Source of the DNA: Clostridia bacterium
GTDB lineage: Bacteria; Bacillota; Clostridia; Oscillospirales; CAG-382
Direction of reading: 5' to 3'
NCBI GenBank assembly: GCA_017561145.1
Contig: JAFZDO010000041.1
Coordinates: 1 to 64,000 of the forward strand
Length of the DNA: 64,000 bases
The notes under the pieces are model-generated. The model did not search any database, had not been told where the DNA came from, and was given only the letters and a program-made list of their open reading frames with translations. This document shows, piece by piece, positions 1-7,792 of the stretch; the stretch's first letter is position 1; each line of letters opens with the position of its first letter. The position numbers and the translations under genes were made by a program.

Positions 1-106
1 AACCGCGCACGGCATTGCCCTTGCGGGACTCGGCAAGCGAATTCTCCGCACCGAAACGGCAAGCGGATACGTCCTTTCGGCAATCAGCGTCTTACTTGAA
101 AACTAA
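1..106 (+). CDS. rsmE: RsmE, 16S rRNA (m3U1498) methyltransferase, C-terminal end
   Basis: Only the last 34 codons are present; the gene enters from the left edge and ends at TAA 104-106. The residues LGKRILRTETA match the C-terminal SPOUT-knot signature of RsmE (family form LGxRILRTETA), which forms part of the SAM-binding trefoil knot. RsmE methylates N3 of U1498 in helix 44 of 16S rRNA. A bidirectional terminator follows immediately, so this is the last gene of its operon. The assignment rests on one short motif, so another SPOUT-type methylase is possible but less likely. Confidence 0.8.
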   Translation, partial: TAHGIALAGLGKRILRTETASGYVLSAISVLLEN

Positions 107-109
107 TGA

Positions 110-146
110 AAAAAGCGTGAGGTTTTTACACCCCACGCTTTCTTAA
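110..146. terminator. Bidirectional intrinsic terminator
   Basis: The arms AAAGCGTG(A)GG and CC(CC)ACGCTTT surround a short loop. A T-run follows the hairpin on both strands. It separates rsmE (+) from the convergent SdpI-like gene (-). Confidence 0.85.
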
Positions 147-147
147 T

Positions 148-1230
148 TTATTTGCTTGTTTTCTCCATCAATTCATCGTAAAGCGCCTTTGTTGCTTCCT
201 CGGTGGGTTGATTGAATACGATTATTCCGTGCTTTGTGAAAAGCACCACACAGGAATCGGTACCGACGTAGCGATAGCTTATATAGCGGTAGCTTCCGTT
301 GGTATAATCACCAAGCGCAAGCTTCGCACTGGCAAATCCGATATTGCGCGTTCCACCATCGAAGCTTTCGACGTATTGAATGGTTTGGATATCGTTAAGA
401 TTAACGGTTGTCTCGCTTTCGTAGGTCGAATCGATAACCAGCGTTTCGTCCCCGAGCACGACCTCGACATCACCCGTGAACATAAGAACGGCAACACCGA
501 CAAGAATCGCGGCAACGAGGATAGCAACTACGATCTTCGCGGGCTTGTTCAAAGGCTTGACGGTGGTATTGACGCAATAGGTTCCGAGCTTTTTTTGCTT
601 TTTGTAATATGCATAGGAATAAACGAACATCGCAAAAACGTTTACCAAAACTATCGCCATAGCGACACCTATACCCCAATAACCGGGCAGGAAGCAGCAA
701 AGAATCATCAAAAGTCCGCCGAAGAACATTACTTTACCTGCAAAGCGGTGGGTCGCATTCCAGTTTTCCTCGTTTTCGAGGGTCCATTTAATCTTAAAGC
801 CGATAGTGCGGTTTTGCTTGCATTTAGGCATATAATTGCCCATTGATGCAAACAGAATACCGAGTAACGCGGGCAAAAACGAGAACATTTCAAGTCCCTT
901 GCCGATAGCACCGAAATAGGATATTCCCGCCACGAAAAGCGACATAACGGGCATTATCCATATTATCATGCCAAAGACCTTGCCGTGCTGATTTTTGTTG
1001 CTCGTATCCTTGGAGGTAAGCACGAGGCAGATCCAGAAAAGCGCATACATTATCAACGGCATCAAGAAGACGAAAAACACCTTTCCGCCAAAGCTGTCGG
1101 CATCTCCGTCGAAACCCCAATGGACAGGAAAGGCTTCGGGCAGCTTCTCCCAGAAAATCGATCCGAGCAAAGTCGGCAAAAAGGTAATGAGCGACGCGAT
1201 GATTATTTGAATTTTATTTTTCTTCAGCAT
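148..1230 (-). CDS. SdpI/DUF1648-family membrane protein with C-terminal PH-like domain
   Basis: This is a 360-residue polytopic membrane protein. The N-terminus, with a first membrane segment at about 8-26 and then LPEAFPVHWGFDGDADSFGGK, is a typical DUF1648/SdpI start. Further hydrophobic segments lie at about 51-71, 87-130, 165-208 and 232-254. Residues from about 255 form a soluble tail ending in a pattern (VVLFTKHGIIVFN, then a helix) that resembles a bacterial PH-like domain. In Bacillus, SdpI is the immunity protein and signal transducer for the SDP toxin and sequesters the ArsR-type repressor SdpR. Here the upstream gene is such a repressor and overlaps this one by 17 nt. AAGGGAG precedes the ATG at 1230. 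No sdpC-like toxin gene is present, so the ligand is unknown. Confidence 0.8.
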   Translation of the reverse strand: MLKKNKIQIIIASLITFLPTLLGSIFWEKLPEAFPVHWGFDGDADSFGGKVFFVFLMPLIMYALFWICLVLTSKDTSNKNQHGKVFGMIIWIMPVMSLFVAGISYFGAIGKGLEMFSFLPALLGILFASMGNYMPKCKQNRTIGFKIKWTLENEENWNATHRFAGKVMFFGGLLMILCCFLPGYWGIGVAMAIVLVNVFAMFVYSYAYYKKQKKLGTYCVNTTVKPLNKPAKIVVAILVAAILVGVAVLMFTGDVEVVLGDETLVIDSTYESETTVNLNDIQTIQYVESFDGGTRNIGFASAKLALGDYTNGSYRYISYRYVGTDSCVVLFTKHGIIVFNQPTEEATKALYDELMEKTSK

Positions 1231-1498
1231 TGTTGCTATCTCCCTTCAATCCGCTTATCCAAAGCATAATTTCCTCAAGAACCGATGCGTTCAATTCGTA
1301 ATAAATAAATTTTCCTTCCCTTGTGTCGCGGATAAGATCCGCCTCCTTCAAAACCGAAAGATGGCGCGATACCGAAGCACCCGTAACCTCGAATTTTTCG
1401 GTTATATCGCCCGCCGACATACGCCCCGCTTTTAACATATTAAGTATTTCGCGCCTTATCGGATCGGCAAGTGCGCGCATCGTTTTTTGAATCGCCAT
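1214..1498 (-). CDS. ArsR-family winged-helix repressor, SdpR-like
   Basis: The 94-residue protein is one ArsR winged-helix domain. ALADPIRREILNML is the first helix, and EKFEVTGASVSRHLSVLKEA is the recognition helix-turn-helix. DTREGKFIYYEL is the wing. No cysteine metal site is visible, which fits the SdpR type rather than metal sensors. I chose the ATG at 1498 because GGAGAG lies at the right distance; an in-frame ATG at 1525 gives 103 residues but has no ribosome binding site. Its end overlaps the SdpI-like gene by 17 nt, implying translational coupling. A palindrome over its own transcription start suggests autorepression. Confidence 0.88.
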   Translation of the reverse strand: MAIQKTMRALADPIRREILNMLKAGRMSAGDITEKFEVTGASVSRHLSVLKEADLIRDTREGKFIYYELNASVLEEIMLWISGLKGDSNNAEEK

Positions 1499-1521
1499 AA
1501 GTCTCTCCTCACTTTCATTTA

Positions 1522-1545
1522 ACATTTAGCTTAATTGTTAAATGT
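1522..1545 (-). promoter_or_regulatory. Likely operator of the SdpR-like repressor
   Basis: The perfect inverted repeat ACATTTA / TAAATGT has a 10-bp spacer and lies directly downstream of the -10 box, over the expected transcription start. This position suits steric repression by the ArsR protein encoded just downstream. Binding is inferred, not shown. Confidence 0.6.
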
Positions 1546-1574
1546 ATTCTATCATACCATTTCGCATTTGTCAA
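1546..1574 (-). promoter_or_regulatory. Sigma-A promoter of the sdpR-sdpI-like operon
   Basis: On the minus strand TTGACA (1574-1569) is followed by exactly 17 bp and TAGAAT (1551-1546). The -35 is a perfect consensus and the -10 matches at five of six positions. Confidence 0.85.
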
Positions 1575-1580
1575 GGGGGT

Positions 1581-1619
1581 AAAACAAAAAATCTGCCGCA
1601 ATAAAGCGACAGATTTTTG
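1581..1619 (-). terminator. Intrinsic terminator after the QQPNY-repeat gene
   Basis: On the minus strand the stem AAAAATCTG(T)CGC / GCG(G)CAGATTTTT closes a short loop and runs into a T-rich tail. It lies just past the stop at 1630 and just upstream of the next promoter. Confidence 0.8.
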
Positions 1620-1629
1620 AATTATGCTT

Positions 1630-2019
1630 TTATTTCTTAAGAAGCTTGGAAAGAGTCGCGGTAATTGCAGCATAGAAGCAATAGGAAGCAACAGATGAGA
1701 TGCCGCTTCTGATATCAACGATAAAGCTTCTGAAGCTTTCGTAATCGATTGCATCAACGATACCGAAGATGAAATAGTAAAGGAACGAGGTTGCGCCAAG
1801 GCAAAGGAATACGAAGGTGAGAATGGGAAGCATTTTTACCACAAGGTTAACTATGCTGTCAAGGAAGCTACCCTGCTTTTGGGGCTTCTGATAGTTAGGC
1901 TGCTGGTAATTGGGCTGCTGGTAGTTGGGTTGTTGATAGTTGGGCTGCTGATAATTGGGTTGTTGATAATTGGGCTGTTGATAATTGGGCTGTTGATAGT
2001 TGGGTTGTTGACCGTTCAT
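1630..2019 (-). CDS. Small membrane protein with N-terminal QQPNY tandem repeats
   Basis: The protein has 129 residues from the ATG at 2019, chosen because AAGGAG sits 8-9 nt upstream. Residues 4-43 are eight uninterrupted copies of the pentapeptide QQPNY. A short basic linker, QKPQKQG, follows. Hydrophobic segments lie at about 57-80 (LPILTFVFLCLGATSFLYY) and near the C-terminus. The cytoplasmic-looking N-terminus is rich in Q, P, N and Y, a low-complexity composition seen in many Gram-positive two-segment membrane proteins (for example DUF4190-like). I do not recognise the family. It has its own promoter and terminator, so it is a single-gene unit. Confidence 0.8.
   Translation of the reverse strand: MNGQQPNYQQPNYQQPNYQQPNYQQPNYQQPNYQQPNYQQPNYQKPQKQGSFLDSIVNLVVKMLPILTFVFLCLGATSFLYYFIFGIVDAIDYESFRSFIVDIRSGISSVASYCFYAAITATLSKLLKK
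1891..2010 (-). repeat. Eight 15-bp tandem coding repeats (QQPNY x8)
   Basis: Eight consecutive 15-nt units encode QQPNY. The units differ only at synonymous positions (CAA/CAG, AAT/AAC, TAT/TAC, CCC/CCT), so selection appears to act on the peptide. Gain or loss of a unit would stay in frame. Confidence 0.95.
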
Positions 2020-2057
2020 AGTATATCTCCTTTTGATCAGTTTGAAGTAACAATTAT

Positions 2058-2086
2058 ATAATATATTAAAAACCATTTTATGTCAA
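2058..2086 (-). promoter_or_regulatory. Promoter of the QQPNY-repeat gene
   Basis: Minus-strand TTGACA (2086-2081), a 17-bp spacer and TATTAT (2063-2058) lie about 40 bp upstream of the start codon. Confidence 0.75.
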
Positions 2087-2241
2087 TAAAAGATTACAAT
2101 TTGCTTTATAAATCGGGCGTTATTCACAAAACGTTAACATTTTTACCTTTTCATGGCAATTTTAACAAAATCAGCGGCAAAATATACAAAAATCCGCGTT
2201 TTTCTTTGTTGTATTTTTGCAAAAACACTTGCATTTGGATG

Positions 2242-2287
2242 AAAATTAATATAAAATTACAATGTATATCTTTATGATATTAATTTT
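2242..2287 (+). promoter_or_regulatory. Inverted repeat upstream of the PucR/CdaR-type regulator gene
   Basis: The 11-bp arms AAAATTAATAT (2242-2252) and ATATTAATTTT (2277-2287) are perfect inverted repeats separated by 24 bp. A possible -10 (TATGAT, 2273-2278) overlaps the right arm. The site could be an operator for autoregulation, but the DNA here is very AT-rich, so chance is possible. Confidence 0.35.
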
Positions 2288-2324
2288 ATAAGTAATGAAG
2301 TTAAACATAAAAGGAGAATGCACA

Positions 2325-3410
2325 ATGAGCAACAAATTGTTTCAGGGTTTGATTTATCAAATGAGAGAGGCGGTTGACCGCGAGATCGGCATAATCGACG
2401 ACAAGGGTGTCGTTATTGCATGCAGCCAGCTTTCCAAAATCGGCAGCGCGCACAAGGACATTCTTGACGAGCTTTCCTACAATTACGAAACCTTGGTTAT
2501 CGGCGATTACACCTACCGTCCCATCGGCTCTCACGCAAGAATCGAATACATAGTATTCGTTGAAGGCGACGACGATATTGCGAAGAGCATCTCCGCACTT
2601 CTCTCGGTTTCCTTCTCGAATATCAAAACTCTTTACGACGAGAAATACGATAAAACCAACTTTATCAAAAATATCATCCTCGACAACATTCTCCCCGGCG
2701 ATATTTATATCAAATCAAAGGAGCTTCGCTTCGACAGCGAGGTCAACCGCGCCGTTATCCTTATCCGCTTCAACAATACGGGCGATATCATTCCCTACGA
2801 CGTTATCCAGAATATGTTCCCCGACAAGGTTCACGATTACGTTATCAACGTCGGCGAATCGGATATCGTGCTTGTCAAGGAGCTTAAATCCGCGCTTGAC
2901 ACCAAAACGCTCGAAAACGTTGCAAAGAGCATCGTAGATACCGTTCAGTCGGAATTCTATCTCAAGGTGCATATCGGTATCGGCTCGACCGTTTCCAACA
3001 TCAAGGAGCTCGCGCGCTCTTACAAGGACGCTCAGGTCGCTCTTGAGGTCGGCAAGGTATTCGACACCGAAAAGAACGTCATCAACTACGAAAGCCTCGG
3101 TATCGGCAGACTTATCTATCAGCTTCCCACCACGCTTTGCGAAATGTTCCTTCAGGAAGTATTCAAGCGCGGCTCTTTGGAAAGCCTTGACCGCGAAACT
3201 CTTACGACTATCCACGCGTTCTTCGATAACAACTTAAACGTTTCCGAAACCTCGAGAAAGCTTTTCGTACACCGTAACACTCTCGTGTACCGTCTTGAAA
3301 AGATCAAGAAGCTTACCGGTCTCGACCTTCGCGAATTCGAGCACGCTATCACCTTTAAGGTTGCTTTGATGGTTAAGAAATATCTTATCAGCAAACCCTC
3401 GATTTATTAA
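2325..3410 (+). CDS. PucR/CdaR-type helix-turn-helix transcriptional regulator
   Basis: I chose the ATG at 2325 (361 residues) because AAAGGAG precedes it; an upstream ATG at 2295 lacks a site. The last 60 residues form the C-terminal helix-turn-helix of the PucR/CdaR class. It reads FFDNNLNVSETSRKLFVHRN, then TLVYRLEKIKKLTGLDLREF. The middle (about 120-290) resembles the GGDEF-like/CdaR inner domain. The N-terminus (REIGIIDDKGVVIACS) looks like a small ligand-sensing domain of the sugar-diacid-recognition type. The gene sits 13 bp upstream of ftsE in the same direction, so it is probably co-transcribed with the division genes. Its ligand cannot be told from sequence. The name cdaR is avoided because it also denotes the CdaA regulator found elsewhere in this window. 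Confidence 0.8.
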   Translation: MSNKLFQGLIYQMREAVDREIGIIDDKGVVIACSQLSKIGSAHKDILDELSYNYETLVIGDYTYRPIGSHARIEYIVFVEGDDDIAKSISALLSVSFSNIKTLYDEKYDKTNFIKNIILDNILPGDIYIKSKELRFDSEVNRAVILIRFNNTGDIIPYDVIQNMFPDKVHDYVINVGESDIVLVKELKSALDTKTLENVAKSIVDTVQSEFYLKVHIGIGSTVSNIKELARSYKDAQVALEVGKVFDTEKNVINYESLGIGRLIYQLPTTLCEMFLQEVFKRGSLESLDRETLTTIHAFFDNNLNVSETSRKLFVHRNTLVYRLEKIKKLTGLDLREFEHAITFKVALMVKKYLISKPSIY

Positions 3411-3423
3411 TTTGGGGTAATTT

Positions 3424-4104
3424 ATGATCAAATTTGAAAACGTTTCAATGGAATACAGCAACGGTACCGCGGCGCTTAACAACGTATCGTTGCAGATAAA
3501 CGACGGTGAATTTGTTTTCATCGTCGGCCACTCGGGCGCAGGCAAAACCACCCTTACCAAGCTGCTCATTTGCGAGGAACGCGTTTCCTCGGGCAGATTG
3601 GAGGTAAACGGCTTCCGTTTGGACAAGATCCGTTCGTGGAAGATCTCGAAGCTCCGCAGAACGATGGGCGTTGTCTTTCAGGATTTCAAGCTTTTTGAAA
3701 AGATGACGGTTTATGAAAACGTTGCGTTTGCAATGCGCGTCGTCGGTGCGAAGCCCTCGCTGATAAAAAAGCGTGTTCCCTTCTTCCTTGATATCGTAGG
3801 ATTGGGACACAAGAGCGATTCCTTCCCGAGCGAGCTTTCGGGCGGTGAAAAGCAGCGTGTCGCATTTGCGCGTGCTCTTGTAAACAATCCCGACACCATT
3901 ATTGCCGACGAGCCTACCGGCAACGTTGACGTTGACCTTACCGAAGGCATTATGGAGCTTCTTGTAAAGATAAACAAACTCGGAAAAACGGTTCTTGTCG
4001 TTACCCACGATATGAATATCATCGAGCAATATAAAAAGCGCGTGATACGTATCGAAGGCGGCAGCATCGTTTCCGATCAGATCGGAGGCGAAATCGCAGA
4101 ATGA
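3424..4104 (+). CDS. ftsE: FtsE, cell-division ABC transporter ATP-binding protein
   Basis: The 226-residue protein is a complete ABC ATPase of normal FtsE length. It has Walker A GHSGAGKTT (near residue 37), the Q-loop in VFQDFKLF, the signature LSGGEKQR, Walker B IIADEPTGN, and an H-loop in VTHD. FtsE pairs with FtsX and couples ATP hydrolysis to activation of peptidoglycan hydrolases at the septum or sidewall. Its stop overlaps the ftsX start by 4 nt (ATGA), and an EnvC-like hydrolase activator follows ftsX, so the whole module is present. Confidence 0.97.
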   Translation: MIKFENVSMEYSNGTAALNNVSLQINDGEFVFIVGHSGAGKTTLTKLLICEERVSSGRLEVNGFRLDKIRSWKISKLRRTMGVVFQDFKLFEKMTVYENVAFAMRVVGAKPSLIKKRVPFFLDIVGLGHKSDSFPSELSGGEKQRVAFARALVNNPDTIIADEPTGNVDVDLTEGIMELLVKINKLGKTVLVVTHDMNIIEQYKKRVIRIEGGSIVSDQIGGEIAE

Positions 4105-5168
4105 AGCCGAGTGTATTTTTCTATAACTTAGGTCAGGGCTTCAAGGGCGTCGCACGTAACAGCGTTATGTCCACGGCGTCTATCCTCGTGCTTATCGCCT
4201 GTATGATCCTTGTCGGTACCTTTTTTGTGGTTATCGACACTATCGACCGCAATTTCAACGCTATCGACGACCTTAACGTCATCGAGGTCATGATGGATAA
4301 GGATTACAGCGAAAGCCAGATCATCGAGATCGGCGAAAAGCTTTCCTCCATCTGTAACGATTCGCCTATAATCGATTGGTCGAGCGACCAATGGACCGAC
4401 GACATCGTCATTCCCAAGCACGAAAACTTTAAATACGTTTCTCCCGACGAGCATTTTGAGCTCTTCAAGGATAAATATCAAAACCAGCCCTGGCTGGATG
4501 CATTTACCGACGAGCACGAGGGCGACCACGACGAAGGCACGCACGCGGGCATTACAAGCTCGATGCAGGACAACCCTCTCCGCGGCAGCTTCCGCATCAC
4601 CTTTATCAATCTTTCGAACTTTGACGAGGTCGTTAAGGTCCGCAACCGTATCGACTCGATCACTGTAACCGACGCAAACGGAACCGAGCACGACGCGATC
4701 GCAACCGAGGATATCAAGGACTACGCCGAGCTTTACGAAAACGTAATGAGCATTAAAAACGCGCTTTACGTTGCAGGGCTCTGGCTTATGGTAATATTCC
4801 TTATCATCTCGCTGTTCGTTATTATGAACACCATCAAGCTCGGTGTTTTCGCAAGAAGAAACGAAATCACCTTTATGCGTCTTTGCGGCGCTACGAAGAG
4901 CTTCATCCGTATGCCCTTTATCGTTGAAGGTGTTATTATCGGCACCATATCCGCGGCGATATCCTTCGGCATCGAATTTTATCTTTACGAATATCTGCTC
5001 AAGGGCATCGTTCAGTCGGCAACCGGCACCTCGGGTGTTGCGGCGATAACCGCAGGCGATTTCTGGAGCGATTACGCAATTTTGGTAGGAATCGGCTTCC
5101 TCGCGATCGGTCTTTTTGCAGGTATCGTTTCCTCCAGCATCTCGCTTAAGAAATATCTTAAAGCGTAA
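4101..5168 (+). CDS. ftsX: FtsX, cell-division ABC transporter permease
   Basis: The 355-residue protein has the FtsX layout. It has one N-terminal membrane segment (about 22-45), a large extracellular loop (about 46-215), and three C-terminal segments with the FtsX core between them (ARRNEITFMRLCGATKSFIR). It is longer than usual (about 300 residues) because the loop carries extra sequence. This includes a patch rich in His, Asp and Glu at about 136-149 (EHEGDHDEGTH). FtsX passes the FtsE ATPase signal to an extracellular hydrolase, here probably the next gene. Translational coupling to ftsE is visible. Confidence 0.95.
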   Translation: MKPSVFFYNLGQGFKGVARNSVMSTASILVLIACMILVGTFFVVIDTIDRNFNAIDDLNVIEVMMDKDYSESQIIEIGEKLSSICNDSPIIDWSSDQWTDDIVIPKHENFKYVSPDEHFELFKDKYQNQPWLDAFTDEHEGDHDEGTHAGITSSMQDNPLRGSFRITFINLSNFDEVVKVRNRIDSITVTDANGTEHDAIATEDIKDYAELYENVMSIKNALYVAGLWLMVIFLIISLFVIMNTIKLGVFARRNEITFMRLCGATKSFIRMPFIVEGVIIGTISAAISFGIEFYLYEYLLKGIVQSATGTSGVAAITAGDFWSDYAILVGIGFLAIGLFAGIVSSSISLKKYLKA

Positions 5169-5206
5169 CACCCTTTAAAGCCCCAATTTTTTAAGGAGCA
5201 ATTTTA

Positions 5207-6496
5207 ATGTCAAAAATCATATTCAGATCCGTAGCAATAGTTCTTTGCTTCGTCATCACGCTCGGCGCACTCTCCTTCAGCGAGCCTGCCGAGGTGCAAG
5301 CGGCAAAGACGATATTCGATATCGAAAACGAGCTTAAGCAATACAAAGCCGAGCTTGCAAACGTTCAGGCCGAGCTTGCCGCTATTACAAAGAACATAGC
5401 CGAATTGGAAGGCAAATCGGGACAGACAGCCGAGCTGCTCGTTCAATATCAGGCGGAAATTGAAGCTCTCGAGGCTGAAATCATTCTCCGCAACGGCACA
5501 ATGGAATCCTACGACCTCAAGCGCGCGCAGGTAATAAGCGAGATCGCCGTTATCCGCGAGGATTATGAATACCGCATGTCGATGTATAAAAAGCTCATGC
5601 AGTTCATATATGAAAACAGCGAGGTCAATTCGTTCGAGCTTCTCTTCTCCTCGGACAACTTCTCCGACTTTCTTACAAGACGCGACCATTACAACGACAT
5701 AATGAACGCGGCAAATATGCTTCTCAAGGATATCGAGATTTCGATATCCGACCTTGAAGCAAACGAGATTGAGCTTGCCGAAACGCAGGAAAAATACAAC
5801 GATTATCTTGTTGAATTGAACCGCGCAAAGCTCGAAATGAACAAGAAAAAGAAGGAATTCGAAACAATTGCGGCAGAGCTCAATTTGAACTCCGGCGAGC
5901 TTTCCGAGCAATACAAGGAAAAGAACGCAAGACTTGTTGAAATCAAGGAAAAGATCAAAAAGCTTGAAGAGGAGCGCAAAAAGTATTACAGCTCCACCGC
6001 CGCATTCATCTGGCCGGTCAAAACCTCGAGCTATCGCGTTACCAGCCAATACGGCTGGAGAGGCGACCCCTTTGGATTGCCTAAAACCGAATACCACAAG
6101 GGCATCGATATCGCTTGCTCCCGCGGAACGCCCATCCTTGCAGTTAAAGACGGTATCGTAACCCGCGCATCCGAGAACGGCGGTTACGGTGAATGCGTTA
6201 TTATCTATCACGGCGACGGCATATCCTCGCTTTACGCCCACATGGATGACAGCGGTAAAAACGGCAACCTTCCCTATAAAGGGGACAACGGCAAGCCCAC
6301 CTACCACGTAAAGGTCGGCGACGCAGTTAAAGCGGGACAGGTTATCGGCTACGTCGGAACAACCGGACGTTCAACCGGCTACCACCTCCACTTCGGCGTT
6401 ATCGATACCAATACTTATACAAACCTTGGCGGCAACTACGTTAACCCCAACAAATATCTGCCCGACGGATATTACACCAAAAAAGAAAGCAAATAA
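5207..6496 (+). CDS. EnvC-like coiled-coil M23 (LytM) murein hydrolase/activator
   Basis: The 429 residues comprise a signal peptide (about 1-32, ending VQAA), a long two-part coiled coil (about 35-120 and 175-265), and a C-terminal M23 LytM domain. The zinc-site residues are present: H297 and D301 in HKGID, a further His in LYAHM, and H393-x-H395 in YHLHFG. The domain is therefore probably an active endopeptidase, unlike the degenerate E. coli EnvC. The coiled coil is the part that docks on the FtsX loop in homologues. It follows ftsX by 38 nt with its own AAGGAG, consistent with an FtsEX-controlled hydrolase. Confidence 0.92.
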   Translation: MSKIIFRSVAIVLCFVITLGALSFSEPAEVQAAKTIFDIENELKQYKAELANVQAELAAITKNIAELEGKSGQTAELLVQYQAEIEALEAEIILRNGTMESYDLKRAQVISEIAVIREDYEYRMSMYKKLMQFIYENSEVNSFELLFSSDNFSDFLTRRDHYNDIMNAANMLLKDIEISISDLEANEIELAETQEKYNDYLVELNRAKLEMNKKKKEFETIAAELNLNSGELSEQYKEKNARLVEIKEKIKKLEEERKKYYSSTAAFIWPVKTSSYRVTSQYGWRGDPFGLPKTEYHKGIDIACSRGTPILAVKDGIVTRASENGGYGECVIIYHGDGISSLYAHMDDSGKNGNLPYKGDNGKPTYHVKVGDAVKAGQVIGYVGTTGRSTGYHLHFGVIDTNTYTNLGGNYVNPNKYLPDGYYTKKESK

Positions 6497-6514
6497 TTTT
6501 TAAGAAGGCACTTA

Positions 6515-7762
6515 ATGTTTAAAAAAAGAATAACACCCTTTGCGTGTGTTGTAGTTTCGTTTCTTGTTTGCATCACTACGGTCGTTGCGACTCTTTCGAT
6601 AAGCTCGGTCGGCGACAAGCAGGAGGTCAACGAAAACCGTCTTGAATCGGCGGAATTGGGCAGCTATAAGGATCTTATAACGCTTATCGGCAACGATAAG
6701 GACAGATACGAAAAGCTTTCCACAATGATCGCGATGATCGAAGGCTATTACGTACACGGCTACGATGAAAACGAGATCTGGCAGGAAATGTACCGTACGT
6801 TGGCAAGAACGCTCGGCGACGATTATTCGCAATATCTCACCGCAGAGGAATATAATTCGCTTGTCGATTCGGCAGACGGTGATTTCGTCGGAATCGGCGT
6901 TCACGCTTCCTATGATATCGACACACACGGCATATATATCTTCGGTGTTATCCCCGACTCCCCTGCCGAAAAAGCAGGACTTTTGAAGGGTGATATAGTT
7001 ATCAATGTCGAAGGAATAAAAGCAAGCGAGGAAACCTATTACGATATGCTCGATGCCGTACGCGGCGTTGCGGGCACAGACGTTAATATCACGGTTTTGC
7101 GCGGTGAAGAAAAAATCGATTTCGTCATCAACCGTCAAGCGGTCCAAAGCGAAAACGTGCTTTACCAAAAGCTTGAAAACAACGTTGCATATATCCGCAT
7201 CCTTTCCTTTGCCGACACGAGAGTTTCGGAGGAATTTGTTCAAATCATTGCGCTTGCACAAAGCGAAAAATGCGATAAGTTTATTTTCGACGTCCGTAAC
7301 AACGGCGGCGGTTATCTCGATGAGATCCTCGCGGTTCTGGACATCCTCCTTCCCGAAGGACCGATAATCAACATCGTTGACAAAAACGGCACCACCCAGA
7401 CCCATAAATCCGATGCTAACTGCATCAAGGGTGAAATGGTCGTGCTTTGTAACGGTGACACCGCGTCTGCCGCAGAGCTTTTCACGGCGGCATTGCGCGA
7501 TTATAATCTTGCAAAGCTCGTCGGTCATACTACCTTTGGCAAGGGCACGATGCAAACGACAAGATTACTGTCCGACGGAAGTGCGCTTAAGCTTTCCGTA
7601 GCATTCTACAATCCCCCTTCCAACGTAAGCTACGACAAAACGGGTATCAAGCCCGATTATGAGGTCAGCCTTACCGAATATTGGGAAAATCGCTATTTCA
7701 AGATGCCGGTAGAGGAAGATACTCAGCTTCAAAAGGCAATCGAATTGCTTAATTCAAAATAA
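6515..7762 (+). CDS. ctpA: S41-family carboxy-terminal processing protease with PDZ domain
   Basis: The 415-residue protein has an N-terminal signal/anchor segment (about 8-28), a PDZ domain (about 125-205; VIPDSPAEKAGLLKGDIVI) and an S41 peptidase domain. The Ser-Lys dyad is visible as S318 in GDTASAAE and K343 in FGKGTMQ, with the family's 25-residue spacing. CtpA-type enzymes cut exported proteins from the C-terminus, and in several bacteria they degrade cell-wall hydrolases. Its position directly behind the ftsEX-envC genes is a widely conserved arrangement and suggests it limits the hydrolase. Confidence 0.95.
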   Translation: MFKKRITPFACVVVSFLVCITTVVATLSISSVGDKQEVNENRLESAELGSYKDLITLIGNDKDRYEKLSTMIAMIEGYYVHGYDENEIWQEMYRTLARTLGDDYSQYLTAEEYNSLVDSADGDFVGIGVHASYDIDTHGIYIFGVIPDSPAEKAGLLKGDIVINVEGIKASEETYYDMLDAVRGVAGTDVNITVLRGEEKIDFVINRQAVQSENVLYQKLENNVAYIRILSFADTRVSEEFVQIIALAQSEKCDKFIFDVRNNGGGYLDEILAVLDILLPEGPIINIVDKNGTTQTHKSDANCIKGEMVVLCNGDTASAAELFTAALRDYNLAKLVGHTTFGKGTMQTTRLLSDGSALKLSVAFYNPPSNVSYDKTGIKPDYEVSLTEYWENRYFKMPVEEDTQLQKAIELLNSK

Positions 7763-7792
7763 ATAATTTTCATAAATCAGGAGAAAAAACAA

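Noticed and set aside
1891..2010. Tandem repeats considered as a CRISPR array
   Set aside because: Units are 15 bp with no spacers and are in-frame codons of a peptide repeat.
1879..2061. Open frame encoding a Gly/Leu/Ile/Val repeat on the plus strand
   Set aside because: It is the reverse complement of the QQPNY repeat; repeats are open in several frames.
2077..2324. Small RNA gene or riboswitch in the 2077-2324 gap
   Set aside because: The region is AT-rich with promoter elements and one inverted repeat; no conserved RNA motif or terminator is visible.
4128..5171. Open frame of 347 codons antisense to ftsX
   Set aside because: The sense frame is clearly ftsX; the antisense product resembles nothing and its ends do not fit operon signals.
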